A stretch of 19,973 nucleotides of DNA from positions 1 to 19,973 of the forward strand of contig JBKQPR010000208.1 in NCBI GenBank assembly GCA_052144935.1, read 5' to 3'. Under the pieces are notes generated by a model. The model had not been told where the DNA came from. It ran no database searches and saw only the letters and a program-made list of their open reading frames with translations. A program made the translations under genes and the position numbers. Shown here piece by piece: positions 1 through 6,885 of this stretch (positions within the stretch are counted from its first letter, which is position 1; each line of letters starts with the position of its first letter). The DNA is from JOPF133 sp052144935. Its GTDB lineage: Bacteria; Acidobacteriota; Terriglobia; Bryobacterales; Bryobacteraceae.

Positions 1-2
1 GC

Positions 3-989
3 TCCTGCTACCTGTTTACCAATGCATTCTGGTCTCTTTCAGGATTCCAGCATATGGTCGGACAGGAACTTATTATGATTCCAATCTGCTTGTCGAATGT
101 TGTTTTATTGTTGGGCGGCCGCTTAGCGCGCGCCGGCGCGCAGATCAGCATCGAGGTTAGCATTGCGGAGGATCTCCGCTATGCCGAGGTCGACCCGGGC
201 CAAATCGGCCAGGTGCTCCATAACATCCTGCTGAATGCGCGGCAGACGATGCCCGCGGGCGGCATCATCGAGGTTCGCGCGGAAAACGTGGCTGCCGGCG
301 ACGCTTCGCGGACTGACAGTCGCGTGAGGATATCCATTCGGGATTACGGATGCGGCATACCCGCCGATGTTCTCCCCCGTATTTTCGACCCGTACTTCAC
401 TACCAAACCTGGCCACAGCGGCCTCGGTTTGGCGACGGCATATGCCATCGTTGCCAAACACGGCGGTACGCTTTCCGTGGAATCGAAACCCGGTTACGGA
501 ACCGTATTCACGATCGATCTCCTCGGCTCGCAAAAGAGTCCGGCGCCGCAGGCTCCGATTGCCGCCCACGTGCAAACCGGCACGGAACGGCTGCTGGTCA
601 TGGACGACGAAAGTGCGCTCCGGAAGCTGCTGGCCGGCGTTCTGACGAACCTCGGGTACGAGGTCCGGACCGCCCGGGACGGAGCCGAGGCAATTGCCCT
701 GTGCGAAGACGCCATAGCTTCCGGCCGCGGTTTCGACGCCGCCCTGCTGGACTTGACTGTGAGCGGTGGCATGGGAGGTTTGGAAGCGGCCGCGAGACTG
801 AAGGAATTGGACCCCTCCTTGAAGCTGATCGTCTCCAGCGGCTACGCGGATGCGCCGGTCATGGCGGATTTCCGCAGGTACGGCTTTGACGACGTACTTC
901 CGAAGCCATGGTCGGTAGCCGAACTGAGTGAAGCTTTCCGAAGGTTGCTGGTAGCGTATCCCGATCGCAACGCCAAACCGAACGCATAA
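3..989 (+). CDS. Hybrid sensor histidine kinase/response regulator, 3' part
   Basis: Two-component signalling protein carrying the catalytic ATP-binding half of a kinase and a C-terminal receiver domain. Numbered from the first ATG (position 54), the HATPase_c domain spans about residues 45-157: N-box asparagines in HNILLNA (57-61), G1 box DYGCGIP (97-103), F box FDPYFTTK (111-118) and G2 box GLGLA (123-127). The receiver domain spans about 179-300, with acidic pair D184/D185, phospho-acceptor D233, S261/S262 and K284. No H-box dimerisation domain is present. The frame stays open to the window edge, but the first ~20 codons do not resemble the expected helix and are AT-rich. Family similarity begins around residue 10. 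The gene is therefore either cut by the window edge or 5'-degraded. It converges on ligA. The domain calls are secure; whether the gene is intact is not known. Confidence 0.8.
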   Translation, partial: SCYLFTNAFWSLSGFQHMVGQELIMIPICLSNVVLLLGGRLARAGAQISIEVSIAEDLRYAEVDPGQIGQVLHNILLNARQTMPAGGIIEVRAENVAAGDASRTDSRVRISIRDYGCGIPADVLPRIFDPYFTTKPGHSGLGLATAYAIVAKHGGTLSVESKPGYGTVFTIDLLGSQKSPAPQAPIAAHVQTGTERLLVMDDESALRKLLAGVLTNLGYEVRTARDGAEAIALCEDAIASGRGFDAALLDLTVSGGMGGLEAAARLKELDPSLKLIVSSGYADAPVMADFRRYGFDDVLPKPWSVAELSEAFRRLLVAYPDRNAKPNA

Positions 990-1060
990 GCCGGGAGGGA
1001 GGGAAGTCAGGAAACCGGAGCCGGAAGGGCCGCCCCGCCGCCGCATTCCGACTCCCGGCT
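989..1060. terminator. Inverted repeat between convergent genes
   Basis: The gap between the kinase stop and the ligA stop carries a 9-bp inverted repeat, AGCCGGGAG at 989-997 and CTCCCGGCT at 1052-1060. The arms enclose GC-rich sequence with further short self-complementary runs. The position fits a bidirectional transcription end. There is no U-tract and the loop is long, so this is a weak call. Confidence 0.25.
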
Positions 1061-1071
1061 CCAGGCTTCTT

Positions 1072-3057
1072 CTATGCCTCGAGGAGCTTCAGGAACTCCT
1101 CTTCGCCGATCACCGCGATCCCCAGTTCCCCGGCCTTGGCCAGCTTGGAACCGGCGTCCTGGCCGGCTACCACGTAACTGGTCTTCTTGCTCACCGACCC
1201 GCTGACCTTGCCGCCGGCGGTTTCAATCAGCCGCTTGGCTTCCTCGCGCGTCAGATTGGGCAGCGTCCCGGTGAGCACGAAAGTCCGGCCCTGAAAAGGT
1301 CCGGCCTTGGGCCTGGAGGACTCATAGGTAAACTGCAGGCCCGCTTCCCGCAGCCGTTTGACCAGTGCCTGGTTGCGCGGCTCGCGAAAGAACTGGAACA
1401 CGCTGTCGGCCACTTTGGGGCCGACCTCTTCGGCAAGCTCCAGCTCCTCCAATCCCGCCTTCGCGATGCGATCCAGGGAGCCGAATGTCTCCGCCAGAAA
1501 AACCGCCGTGCGCTCCCCCACGAAGCGGATGCCCAGCGCGTTCAACACCCGTGGCAGGGGACTCTTCTTGGACTCCTCGATGTTGCGCAGGATGTTGCCC
1601 GCCGACTTCTGGCCCATGCGCTCCAGCGTCATCAGCTTCTCGAGCGTGAGGCTATAGAGATCGGCCACGCTCTCGACCATGCCGCGGTCGACCAGTTGAT
1701 CGACCAGCGCGTCGCCCACGCCGTCGATATTCATCACGCTGCGCGCGGCGAAGTGCAGGATGGACTCCTTCAGGCGCGCCGAGCAGTTGGTGTTGATGCA
1801 GCGGCGGGCCGCTTCGCCTTCCTCCCGCACCACGTTGCCGCCGCACACCGGGCACTGGGAAGGCATTTGGAAGGGTTTGCGGTAAGATCCCTGGGAGTGG
1901 ACCCGCACCACCTTGGGGATCACGTCGCCGGACCGTTCGATTACCACCTCGTCGCCGATCTGGAGGCCCAGGCGTTCGATTTCGTCTTCGTTGTGCAAAG
2001 TGGCGCGCGAAACCGTGACGCCGCTCACCTCCACCGGCTTCAGCCGCGCCACCGGCGTGAGCGCGCCCGTGCGGCCCACCTGCACCTCGATGTCCTCCAC
2101 GGTGGTGACGGCTTGCCGCGCCGGGTACTTATAGGCGATCGCCCAGCGCGGCGCCTTGGCCGTGAAGCCGAGCTGGACCTGCTGCTCGATGGAATCCACC
2201 TTCAGCACCACGCCGTCGATTTCGTACGGCAGCTCGTCGCGCCCCGCCTCCCATTGGGCGCAGAAGGTCAGCGCCTCCTCCACGCCGGCGCACAGCTTGC
2301 GGTGGCTGTTCACCTTGAAGCCCAGGCGCGTCAGCTCGTCGAGCGACTGCCAGTGGCTCCGGAAGACCGGCCGCCCGTCGACCAGCAGCGAATAGGTGTA
2401 GTAATCCAGACGGCGCGAGGCGGTGATCTGCGGTTCGAGCACACGCAGCGAGCCGGCCGCCGCGTTGCGCGGGTTGGCGAAGCGCGAAAGGCCGCGCTCG
2501 TCGCGCTCGGCGTTGAGCCGCTCGAAGGCGCGCCGGTTCATCACGGTTTCACCGCGCACCTCGAAGGCCGCGAGCGCCGTCCGGACGCGCAGGGGCAGCG
2601 AGCGGATGGTGCGCGCGTTTTCGGTAACCTCCTCGCCGACCAGGCCATCGCCGCGGGTGACGGCCTGCGCGAACTGGCCGTCGCGATAGTGGACCGCCAT
2701 CGAGAGGCCGTCCATCTTCAGCTCCGCCACGTAACGGAAGGAAGCGTCCCCCAGCAGCTCGCGCACCCGCCGGTCGAAATCGCGCAGCTCGCCTTCGTTG
2801 AGGGCGTTGTCGAGCGACAGCATCTGCGAGCTGTGCGGCGCCTTGACGAAGCCCTCGCGTGGTTTGCCTCCCACGCGCTGGGTGGGGGAATCCGCGGTCA
2901 GCAGCTCGGGATGCTCGGTTTCGAGCTGCTGCAGGCGGCGCATCAAGGCGTCGTATTCGGCGTCGCCGATCTCGGGCTGGTCCAGAACGTAGTACAGGTG
3001 CTCGTGGCGGCGCAGCTCGTCTCGAAGCTTTTCGACTTCCCGCACGGGATCTTTCAT
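1072..3057 (-). CDS. ligA: NAD-dependent DNA ligase LigA
   Basis: Seals nicks in duplex DNA during replication and repair using NAD+. The 661-aa length matches the family. Domains in order: N-terminal Ia domain with the conserved YY and DAEYD residues (~1-60); adenylation domain with KMDG, catalytic lysine K114; the EIDGVV nucleotide motif (~279-284); OB fold (~315-395); four-cysteine zinc finger C402, C405, C420, C425; helix-hairpin-helix repeats (~436-580); C-terminal BRCT domain (~586-661). The ATG at 3057 is preceded by a good ribosome site (GAGGGG, 3061-3066 on the opposite strand). It is divergent from the lipid kinase gene and convergent with the kinase gene. It appears intact and is probably the essential housekeeping ligase. 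Confidence 0.98.
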   Translation of the reverse strand: MKDPVREVEKLRDELRRHEHLYYVLDQPEIGDAEYDALMRRLQQLETEHPELLTADSPTQRVGGKPREGFVKAPHSSQMLSLDNALNEGELRDFDRRVRELLGDASFRYVAELKMDGLSMAVHYRDGQFAQAVTRGDGLVGEEVTENARTIRSLPLRVRTALAAFEVRGETVMNRRAFERLNAERDERGLSRFANPRNAAAGSLRVLEPQITASRRLDYYTYSLLVDGRPVFRSHWQSLDELTRLGFKVNSHRKLCAGVEEALTFCAQWEAGRDELPYEIDGVVLKVDSIEQQVQLGFTAKAPRWAIAYKYPARQAVTTVEDIEVQVGRTGALTPVARLKPVEVSGVTVSRATLHNEDEIERLGLQIGDEVVIERSGDVIPKVVRVHSQGSYRKPFQMPSQCPVCGGNVVREEGEAARRCINTNCSARLKESILHFAARSVMNIDGVGDALVDQLVDRGMVESVADLYSLTLEKLMTLERMGQKSAGNILRNIEESKKSPLPRVLNALGIRFVGERTAVFLAETFGSLDRIAKAGLEELELAEEVGPKVADSVFQFFREPRNQALVKRLREAGLQFTYESSRPKAGPFQGRTFVLTGTLPNLTREEAKRLIETAGGKVSGSVSKKTSYVVAGQDAGSKLAKAGELGIAVIGEEEFLKLLEA

Positions 3058-3069
3058 CGTCCCCTCATC

Positions 3070-3075
3070 TATAAT
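3070..3075 (+). promoter_or_regulatory. Candidate -10 box upstream of the lipid kinase
   Basis: A perfect TATAAT lies in the short gap between the divergent ligA and lipid kinase genes. Initiation would be expected near 3082, about 20 bases before the ATC codon proposed as the kinase start. No convincing -35 element is seen at the right distance. Confidence 0.4.
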
Positions 3076-3101
3076 TTAACGAGGAACCCGGAGAATACGC
3101 C

Positions 3102-4061
3102 ATCACAGCCTACAGGAAAACCGTCCTGATCTACAACCCCCGTGCGGGCAAATTCGGACGGAACGGAGATTTGCAGATCGCACGCGCCGTGGAAATCCTC
3201 GAAAGCCGGGGCCACCAGATCACCGTGGCTTCTACCACCGGCCCGCGCACGGCCGGCGCGATCGCCCGCCACTACATCGACCGCGGGGCCGGGCTGATCC
3301 TGGCGGCAGGCGGCGACGGCACCATCAACGAAGTGGCCGAGGGGATGGTGCATACCGAAGTGCCGCTGGGCATTTTGCCCGGCGGAACCGCCAACGTGCT
3401 GGCCATGGAGATGAAGCTGGGCAACCGGCTGAACCGCGTGGCGGAACGGCTGGACGAGCTGTGCCCGCGGCGCGTTTCGCTGGGCCACGTGACCTGCGAC
3501 GGCGGCCGCGTGTCGCGCCACTTCCTGCTGATGGCGGGCGCCGGTCTGGACGCGCACATCGTCTACCACGTGGACGGGGCGCTCAAGGCGCGCGTCGGCA
3601 AGTTCGCCTACTGGGTGGCGGGCTGGAGCATGTTGGGCCGCCGTTTGCCGCAGATCCAGGTGACGGTGTGCGGCCAGCAGCGCCAATGCTCCTTCGCGCT
3701 GGCCAGCAAGGTGCGCAACTACGGCGGCGATTTCGAGATCGCGCGCTCGGTGACGCTGTTCGAGGACACCTTCGAGGCGGTGCTGTTCGCAGGCCGGACC
3801 TCGCTGCCGTACGTGAAATACTTCCTCGGGATGGCCATGAATCGTCTGATCGGAATGAAGGGCGTGACGGTGCTAAGAGCCGCCCACATGAACCTGGCCT
3901 GCGCCGAAGACCCGCGGGTCCATCTGCAGATCGATGGCGAGTTCGCCGGCAATCTCCCGGCCGAGATACGGATTGTGCCCGACGCCATTACGCTGCTGGC
4001 GCCGGTGGAGTATGGAGCGGGGGAGAAGCACGCCGTGGCTAGCGGGCGTGGTTGCGCGTAG
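3102..4061 (+). CDS. Diacylglycerol/lipid kinase family protein (YegS-like)
   Basis: ATP-dependent kinase of the DAGK catalytic family, expected to phosphorylate a membrane lipid such as diacylglycerol. The protein shows the first beta strand and loop (VLIYNPRAGK), the nucleotide motif GGDGTINEV about 70 residues in, LPGGTANVLA about 20 residues later, and a YegS-type C-terminal domain ending in QIDGEFAGNLP and IRIVPDAITLL. The first ATG/GTG/TTG in frame is TTG 3171, but the domain clearly begins upstream. The frame is open back to a TAA at 3072 and has no ATG, GTG or TTG there. Two rare starts are possible: ATC 3102, eight bases after GGAG (3090-3093), or CTG 3126, eight bases after AGGA (3114-3117). 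I use 3102, giving 319 aa. The family is certain; the start is not. Confidence 0.88.
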   Translation: MTAYRKTVLIYNPRAGKFGRNGDLQIARAVEILESRGHQITVASTTGPRTAGAIARHYIDRGAGLILAAGGDGTINEVAEGMVHTEVPLGILPGGTANVLAMEMKLGNRLNRVAERLDELCPRRVSLGHVTCDGGRVSRHFLLMAGAGLDAHIVYHVDGALKARVGKFAYWVAGWSMLGRRLPQIQVTVCGQQRQCSFALASKVRNYGGDFEIARSVTLFEDTFEAVLFAGRTSLPYVKYFLGMAMNRLIGMKGVTVLRAAHMNLACAEDPRVHLQIDGEFAGNLPAEIRIVPDAITLLAPVEYGAGEKHAVASGRGCA

Positions 4062-4064
4062 AAG

Positions 4065-4415
4065 CTATCGGAGCGGCAAGTACAGGACTCCAGCGGCCCA
4101 ATCCTCCGGCGTGGAACAGGCATCCAGGAGAAGGATGTCGTCGATGACTATACCGACAGGCAAGGAATCCGGCACGAGGAGGATCGCCGCGCATTGCCCG
4201 GACCGGACCAGTTGCTGCCGCATAGCGGGGATCATCGTGGAGAGATCGTGGGTCAGAACTGTACGGCCGGTGCGTGTGGCCCAATCAAGCAAGTCCCCGT
4301 CGTCTCACCCCGCGATGTCAAGGTCCTGTGCCCTGACCGCATCGAAACCGGGTTGGCGGCGCACAACGCCGCGGAGGATATCGTTGTGGAAGTTTTCGTC
4401 CGCCAGCCATCTCAA
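4065..4415 (-). pseudogene. DUF5615 PIN-like toxin gene with an in-frame TGA
   Basis: Encodes a DUF5615 (Mut7-C-like, PIN-fold) protein, the usual toxin partner of DUF433 antitoxins and a presumed nuclease. Reading from TTG 4415 gives MRWLADENFHNDILRG, the family N-terminus with its acidic active-site residues. It continues through VRAQDLDIAG and then meets a TGA at 4305-4307. After the stop the same frame carries on as DDGDLLDWA, LLTHD-like TVLTHDLSTM and a family-typical C-terminus ending LYLPLR. Only the single stop codon interrupts about 116 codons. The TTG start overlaps the stop of the upstream DUF433 gene (TTGA), so the two were translationally coupled. A separate product could begin at TTG 4292 but would lack the N-terminal active-site aspartate. 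It is probably inactivated, or the TGA is a sequencing error. Confidence 0.8.
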
Positions 4416-4741
4416 GGATTTGCCTGTCGATTCAACAGCCGCTCGCGCAATCCAAGAGGGGACCATTCGTCCTGGTGCGCGGCAAGCAATTCCTGTTCCT
4501 CGCGCTCGCGCCGTTGAAGGTAGTCTGTGAGTTCATCGCTGTGCTTCAGATAGTACCCGATCACCTGGTAGATCTCCGACAACTTGAGCACGGGGAACCC
4601 TTGGGCGATTTCCTCTGCCGTGGCTCCCCGATTAAAGGCGCGAACAAGGATGTCCAATGTGACGCGGGTCTTGCCGATCCGATACACGCCCTGAGCGTCC
4701 ATCGCCAAGGGGATCGCATCAAGGACTTCTGTAACTGGCAT
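4412..4741 (-). CDS. DUF433 family antitoxin
   Basis: Small DNA-binding-type protein of the DUF433 family, normally the antitoxin and repressor of a DUF5615 toxin. Starting at ATG 4741 gives 109 aa (MPVTEVLDAIPLAMD...). The family core is visible at VYRIGKTRVTLDILV, the GATAEEIAQGFPVLKLSEIYQVI helix-turn-helix-like stretch and the YYLKH segment. A charged tail (RREREEQEL) follows. The frame is open a further 45 codons upstream, but that extension does not look like the family and I exclude it. The stop overlaps the TTG start of the DUF5615 gene by four bases. Since the toxin is interrupted, this may be a functional but orphaned antitoxin. Confidence 0.85.
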   Translation of the reverse strand: MPVTEVLDAIPLAMDAQGVYRIGKTRVTLDILVRAFNRGATAEEIAQGFPVLKLSEIYQVIGYYLKHSDELTDYLQRREREEQELLAAHQDEWSPLGLRERLLNRQANP

Positions 4742-4809
4742 GATACGATTGTCGCCCTGGCAGGCGGGTGGGCGCAAGACGCTGCAATCGAGAGATGCAA
4801 GGAACGCGT

Positions 4810-4840
4810 TTGACTCTTGTGCGGATATTTCCCGTACACT
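4810..4840 (+). promoter_or_regulatory. Candidate sigma70 promoter for the DUF1778 relic
   Basis: TTGACT (4810-4815) and TACACT (4835-4840) are separated by 19 bases, longer than the usual 17. They lie just before a GAGG ribosome site (4847-4850) and a GTG codon at 4860. The region also lies upstream of the divergent DUF433 gene. Moderate to weak. Confidence 0.35.
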
Positions 4841-4859
4841 TAAACTGAGGATTCGTTTA

Positions 4860-5108
4860 GTGCGCCAGACCGCCAAGCAAGCCAGGAAACAAGCGAATGT
4901 TTTTCAGGGCTCCGAATCGGGCGTCGAGCGGGCGCTGGATAGGGAATCCACATTGGTCCTCACCGCCAGCGAGTCGGAGGCTTTTGCGGACGCCATCCTG
5001 AACCCACGCGACCCCGGCCCGGTGTTGCGCAAAGCCGCCCGGGAATACCTGGAGAAGATCGAAGCGTTCCCGCACCAGCGGCCACGGCGTCGCGGCACCC
5101 GAGGCTGA
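4860..5108 (+). CDS. DUF1778 (TacA-like) antitoxin remnant
   Basis: Short protein (82 aa from GTG 4860, GAGG site nine bases upstream). Its C-terminal half matches the DUF1778 antitoxin family well: STLVLTASESEAFADAIL, then NPRDPGPVLRKAAREYLEK. In that family this tail wraps the GNAT acetyltransferase toxin. The N-terminal ribbon-helix-helix part is poorly conserved: the expected segment for docking on DNA (a SVSDFV-like run) is replaced by ANVFQGSESGV. No GNAT toxin follows; the next gene is convergent. It is most likely a decayed or orphan antitoxin. Whether it is still expressed cannot be judged. Confidence 0.55.
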   Translation: MRQTAKQARKQANVFQGSESGVERALDRESTLVLTASESEAFADAILNPRDPGPVLRKAAREYLEKIEAFPHQRPRRRGTRG

Positions 5109-5137
5109 TCGCCGATCGCTGAAACCTTGCCACGTTC

Positions 5138-5183
5138 GAGCAGGCCGGGGTGTTCCCTCAATGGATGGAACCCCGGCCTGCTC
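5138..5183. terminator. Strong stem-loop between convergent genes
   Basis: A perfect 14-bp inverted repeat, GAGCAGGCCGGGGT (5138-5151) and ACCCCGGCCTGCTC (5170-5183), encloses an 18-base loop that can pair further (TCC/GGA). It lies between the DUF1778 relic (+) and the oxidoreductase (-), where a bidirectional terminator is expected. There is no long U-run on either side, so intrinsic termination is plausible but not proven. Confidence 0.6.
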
Positions 5184-5197
5184 TCCTGTCCTACCGC

Positions 5198-6853
5198 TTA
5201 CGCCTTGACCGCGTGGAATTCCCATCCCTTACGGAAGATGGGCTTGAGGAGCTTATTGGCCTCGGTGTTATTGGTAATGTGCATCTTCTCCGAGTCGTAC
5301 TCCAGTTTGCCCTCGTTGCGGAGCGCAATCACGCCCAGCAGCATCCATTCCACGAACGGCGCCGCCACGTCGAAGTTCGAGCATGCCGGGTCGCCGCCCT
5401 TGCAGGCGCGGATGAAATCGCGCATGTGGCCGGGGGAACGCGTCAGCAGCGGGGCCGGCATCCGGTAATCCTTCATTTTCTCCACCGGGAGCAGGCGCGT
5501 CATCTCGCCATAAGTGCCGGTGGTCATCATGCCCTTGTCGCCGACGAAGAGACTGCCATCGGGTTTCGGGAAGCGCAGCGGCTCCGTGGCCGCCTTCAGG
5601 GCTTGGAACTGTTCCCAGTTGAAAACGCGGCCGGGAGATTGGAATTCGTCGCCCGAGCCCGTCCCGCCCCTGCCCATTCGGCCGCCTCCGGGCCCAAAGG
5701 GCGCCCCGCCTTGCGCGGCACCCGGAGCGCCAGCCGCAGCACTGCCCGGAGCGCCACCGGGCGGCATACCCTGCGCACCCGCGCCTCGGCCGGCGCGGCC
5801 GCCCCTGCCTCCCGCGCCCGCCAGGCTGGGCGGATCGCCGAGCCACTCGCCGTCCGGAACGCCGGGGATCTTGGGGCTCTCCTTCAGCCCGTCGTACCAG
5901 AACACTTTGAGGGGCGGCATGTTGCCGTAGGCCGCAAAATCATACCGGATCACCGACCCCTTCGGGAACATGAAGGGGCTGGTGCCTTCCTTCTTGACGC
6001 ACTCGACGCTGACAATCTTCCGATTGGAGAGGTGCAGCGCCATGTTCGGCGCGCCCAGGATGTGGCAGGCCATATCGCCCAGGGCGCCGCAGCCGAAGTC
6101 GTAGAACCCGCGCCAGTTGAACGGCTGGTAGAAGAATGCGCCGTTTTGGTCGGGCTCGGTCTTGCCGTCCGCCGTGAAGGGCCGCTTGTCGGCGATTCCC
6201 AGCCACAGGTCCCAGTCCAGAGTCGACGGAACCGGGTCCGGTTTCGGAATCTCGGTGAGGCCCTGCGGCCACATCGGACGGTCGCTCCAGGCGTGTACTT
6301 CAGTAACGTTGCCGATCTCGCCGTTCCAGACGATCTCGGCGGCCTGCCGCGTGCCTTCGTTGGAGTAACCCTGGTTGCCCATCTGGCTGGCGACCTTGTA
6401 TTTCGCGGCCGCCTCCCGCAATTGGCGCGCTTCCCAGATCGTGCGCACCAGCGGCTTCTGCACGTACACGTGCTTGCCGCGCTCCATCGCCCACATGGCC
6501 GCCGTGGCATGCATGTGATCCGGAATCGCCACGATCACGGCGTCGATGTTCTTGCCTTCCTTATCGAGCATCTGCCGGAAGTCTTTGTACCTCGGCGCGT
6601 TGGGGAAGCGGGTGAAGGTGTTGGCGGCGCGGCGGTCGTCCACATCGCAGAGCGCCACGATGTTTTCGGTGGGCGCCGCGGCCGAGATGTTCGCGGCGGC
6701 CTGACCGCCGGCCCCGATCGAACCGAAGTTCAGTTTTTCGTTGGGGGATTTGTATCCCAAGGATTTCAGGGATGTCGAGCTGCCGAATCCCACCGCCGGA
6801 ACAGCGCCGGCCAACAAGCTGCCATAGAAAAAGTAACGTCTCGTAATTGCCAT
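5198..6853 (-). CDS. Tat-exported Gfo/Idh/MocA family oxidoreductase
   Basis: NAD(P)-dependent sugar or cyclitol dehydrogenase, 551 aa. The N-terminus is a twin-arginine signal (TRRYFFYGS, then a hydrophobic run to about residue 22), so the protein is probably exported folded with its cofactor. The Rossmann domain follows (GSIGAGGQAAANI ~44-56; DHMHATAAMWAMERGKHVYVQKP ~112-134; K133 is the equivalent of the EKP catalytic lysine). The C-terminal substrate domain contains GDMACHILG (H264). Residues ~345-402 are a Gly/Ala/Pro/Arg low-complexity insert not found in typical members. The ATG at 6853 has GGGAG seven bases upstream. It is the second gene of an operon with the TIM-barrel epimerase, 28 bases away. 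The substrate cannot be read from sequence. Confidence 0.93.
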   Translation of the reverse strand: MAITRRYFFYGSLLAGAVPAVGFGSSTSLKSLGYKSPNEKLNFGSIGAGGQAAANISAAAPTENIVALCDVDDRRAANTFTRFPNAPRYKDFRQMLDKEGKNIDAVIVAIPDHMHATAAMWAMERGKHVYVQKPLVRTIWEARQLREAAAKYKVASQMGNQGYSNEGTRQAAEIVWNGEIGNVTEVHAWSDRPMWPQGLTEIPKPDPVPSTLDWDLWLGIADKRPFTADGKTEPDQNGAFFYQPFNWRGFYDFGCGALGDMACHILGAPNMALHLSNRKIVSVECVKKEGTSPFMFPKGSVIRYDFAAYGNMPPLKVFWYDGLKESPKIPGVPDGEWLGDPPSLAGAGGRGGRAGRGAGAQGMPPGGAPGSAAAGAPGAAQGGAPFGPGGGRMGRGGTGSGDEFQSPGRVFNWEQFQALKAATEPLRFPKPDGSLFVGDKGMMTTGTYGEMTRLLPVEKMKDYRMPAPLLTRSPGHMRDFIRACKGGDPACSNFDVAAPFVEWMLLGVIALRNEGKLEYDSEKMHITNNTEANKLLKPIFRKGWEFHAVKA

Positions 6854-6869
6854 TCGAAACTCCCAATCT

Positions 6870-6885
6870 GTAGTCCGCGGACTAC
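6870..6885. promoter_or_regulatory. 16-bp perfect palindrome between the two operon genes
   Basis: GTAGTCCGCGGACTAC reads the same on both strands. It overlaps the stop codon of the epimerase gene and lies just upstream of the oxidoreductase ribosome site. It could be an mRNA processing or attenuation hairpin, or a protein-binding site. Function unknown. Confidence 0.4.

Noticed and set aside
4305..4307. TGA as a selenocysteine codon in the DUF5615 gene
   Set aside because: The position is a loop not known to hold Cys or Sec in the family, and no SECIS-like hairpin is obvious right after it; nonsense mutation is simpler.
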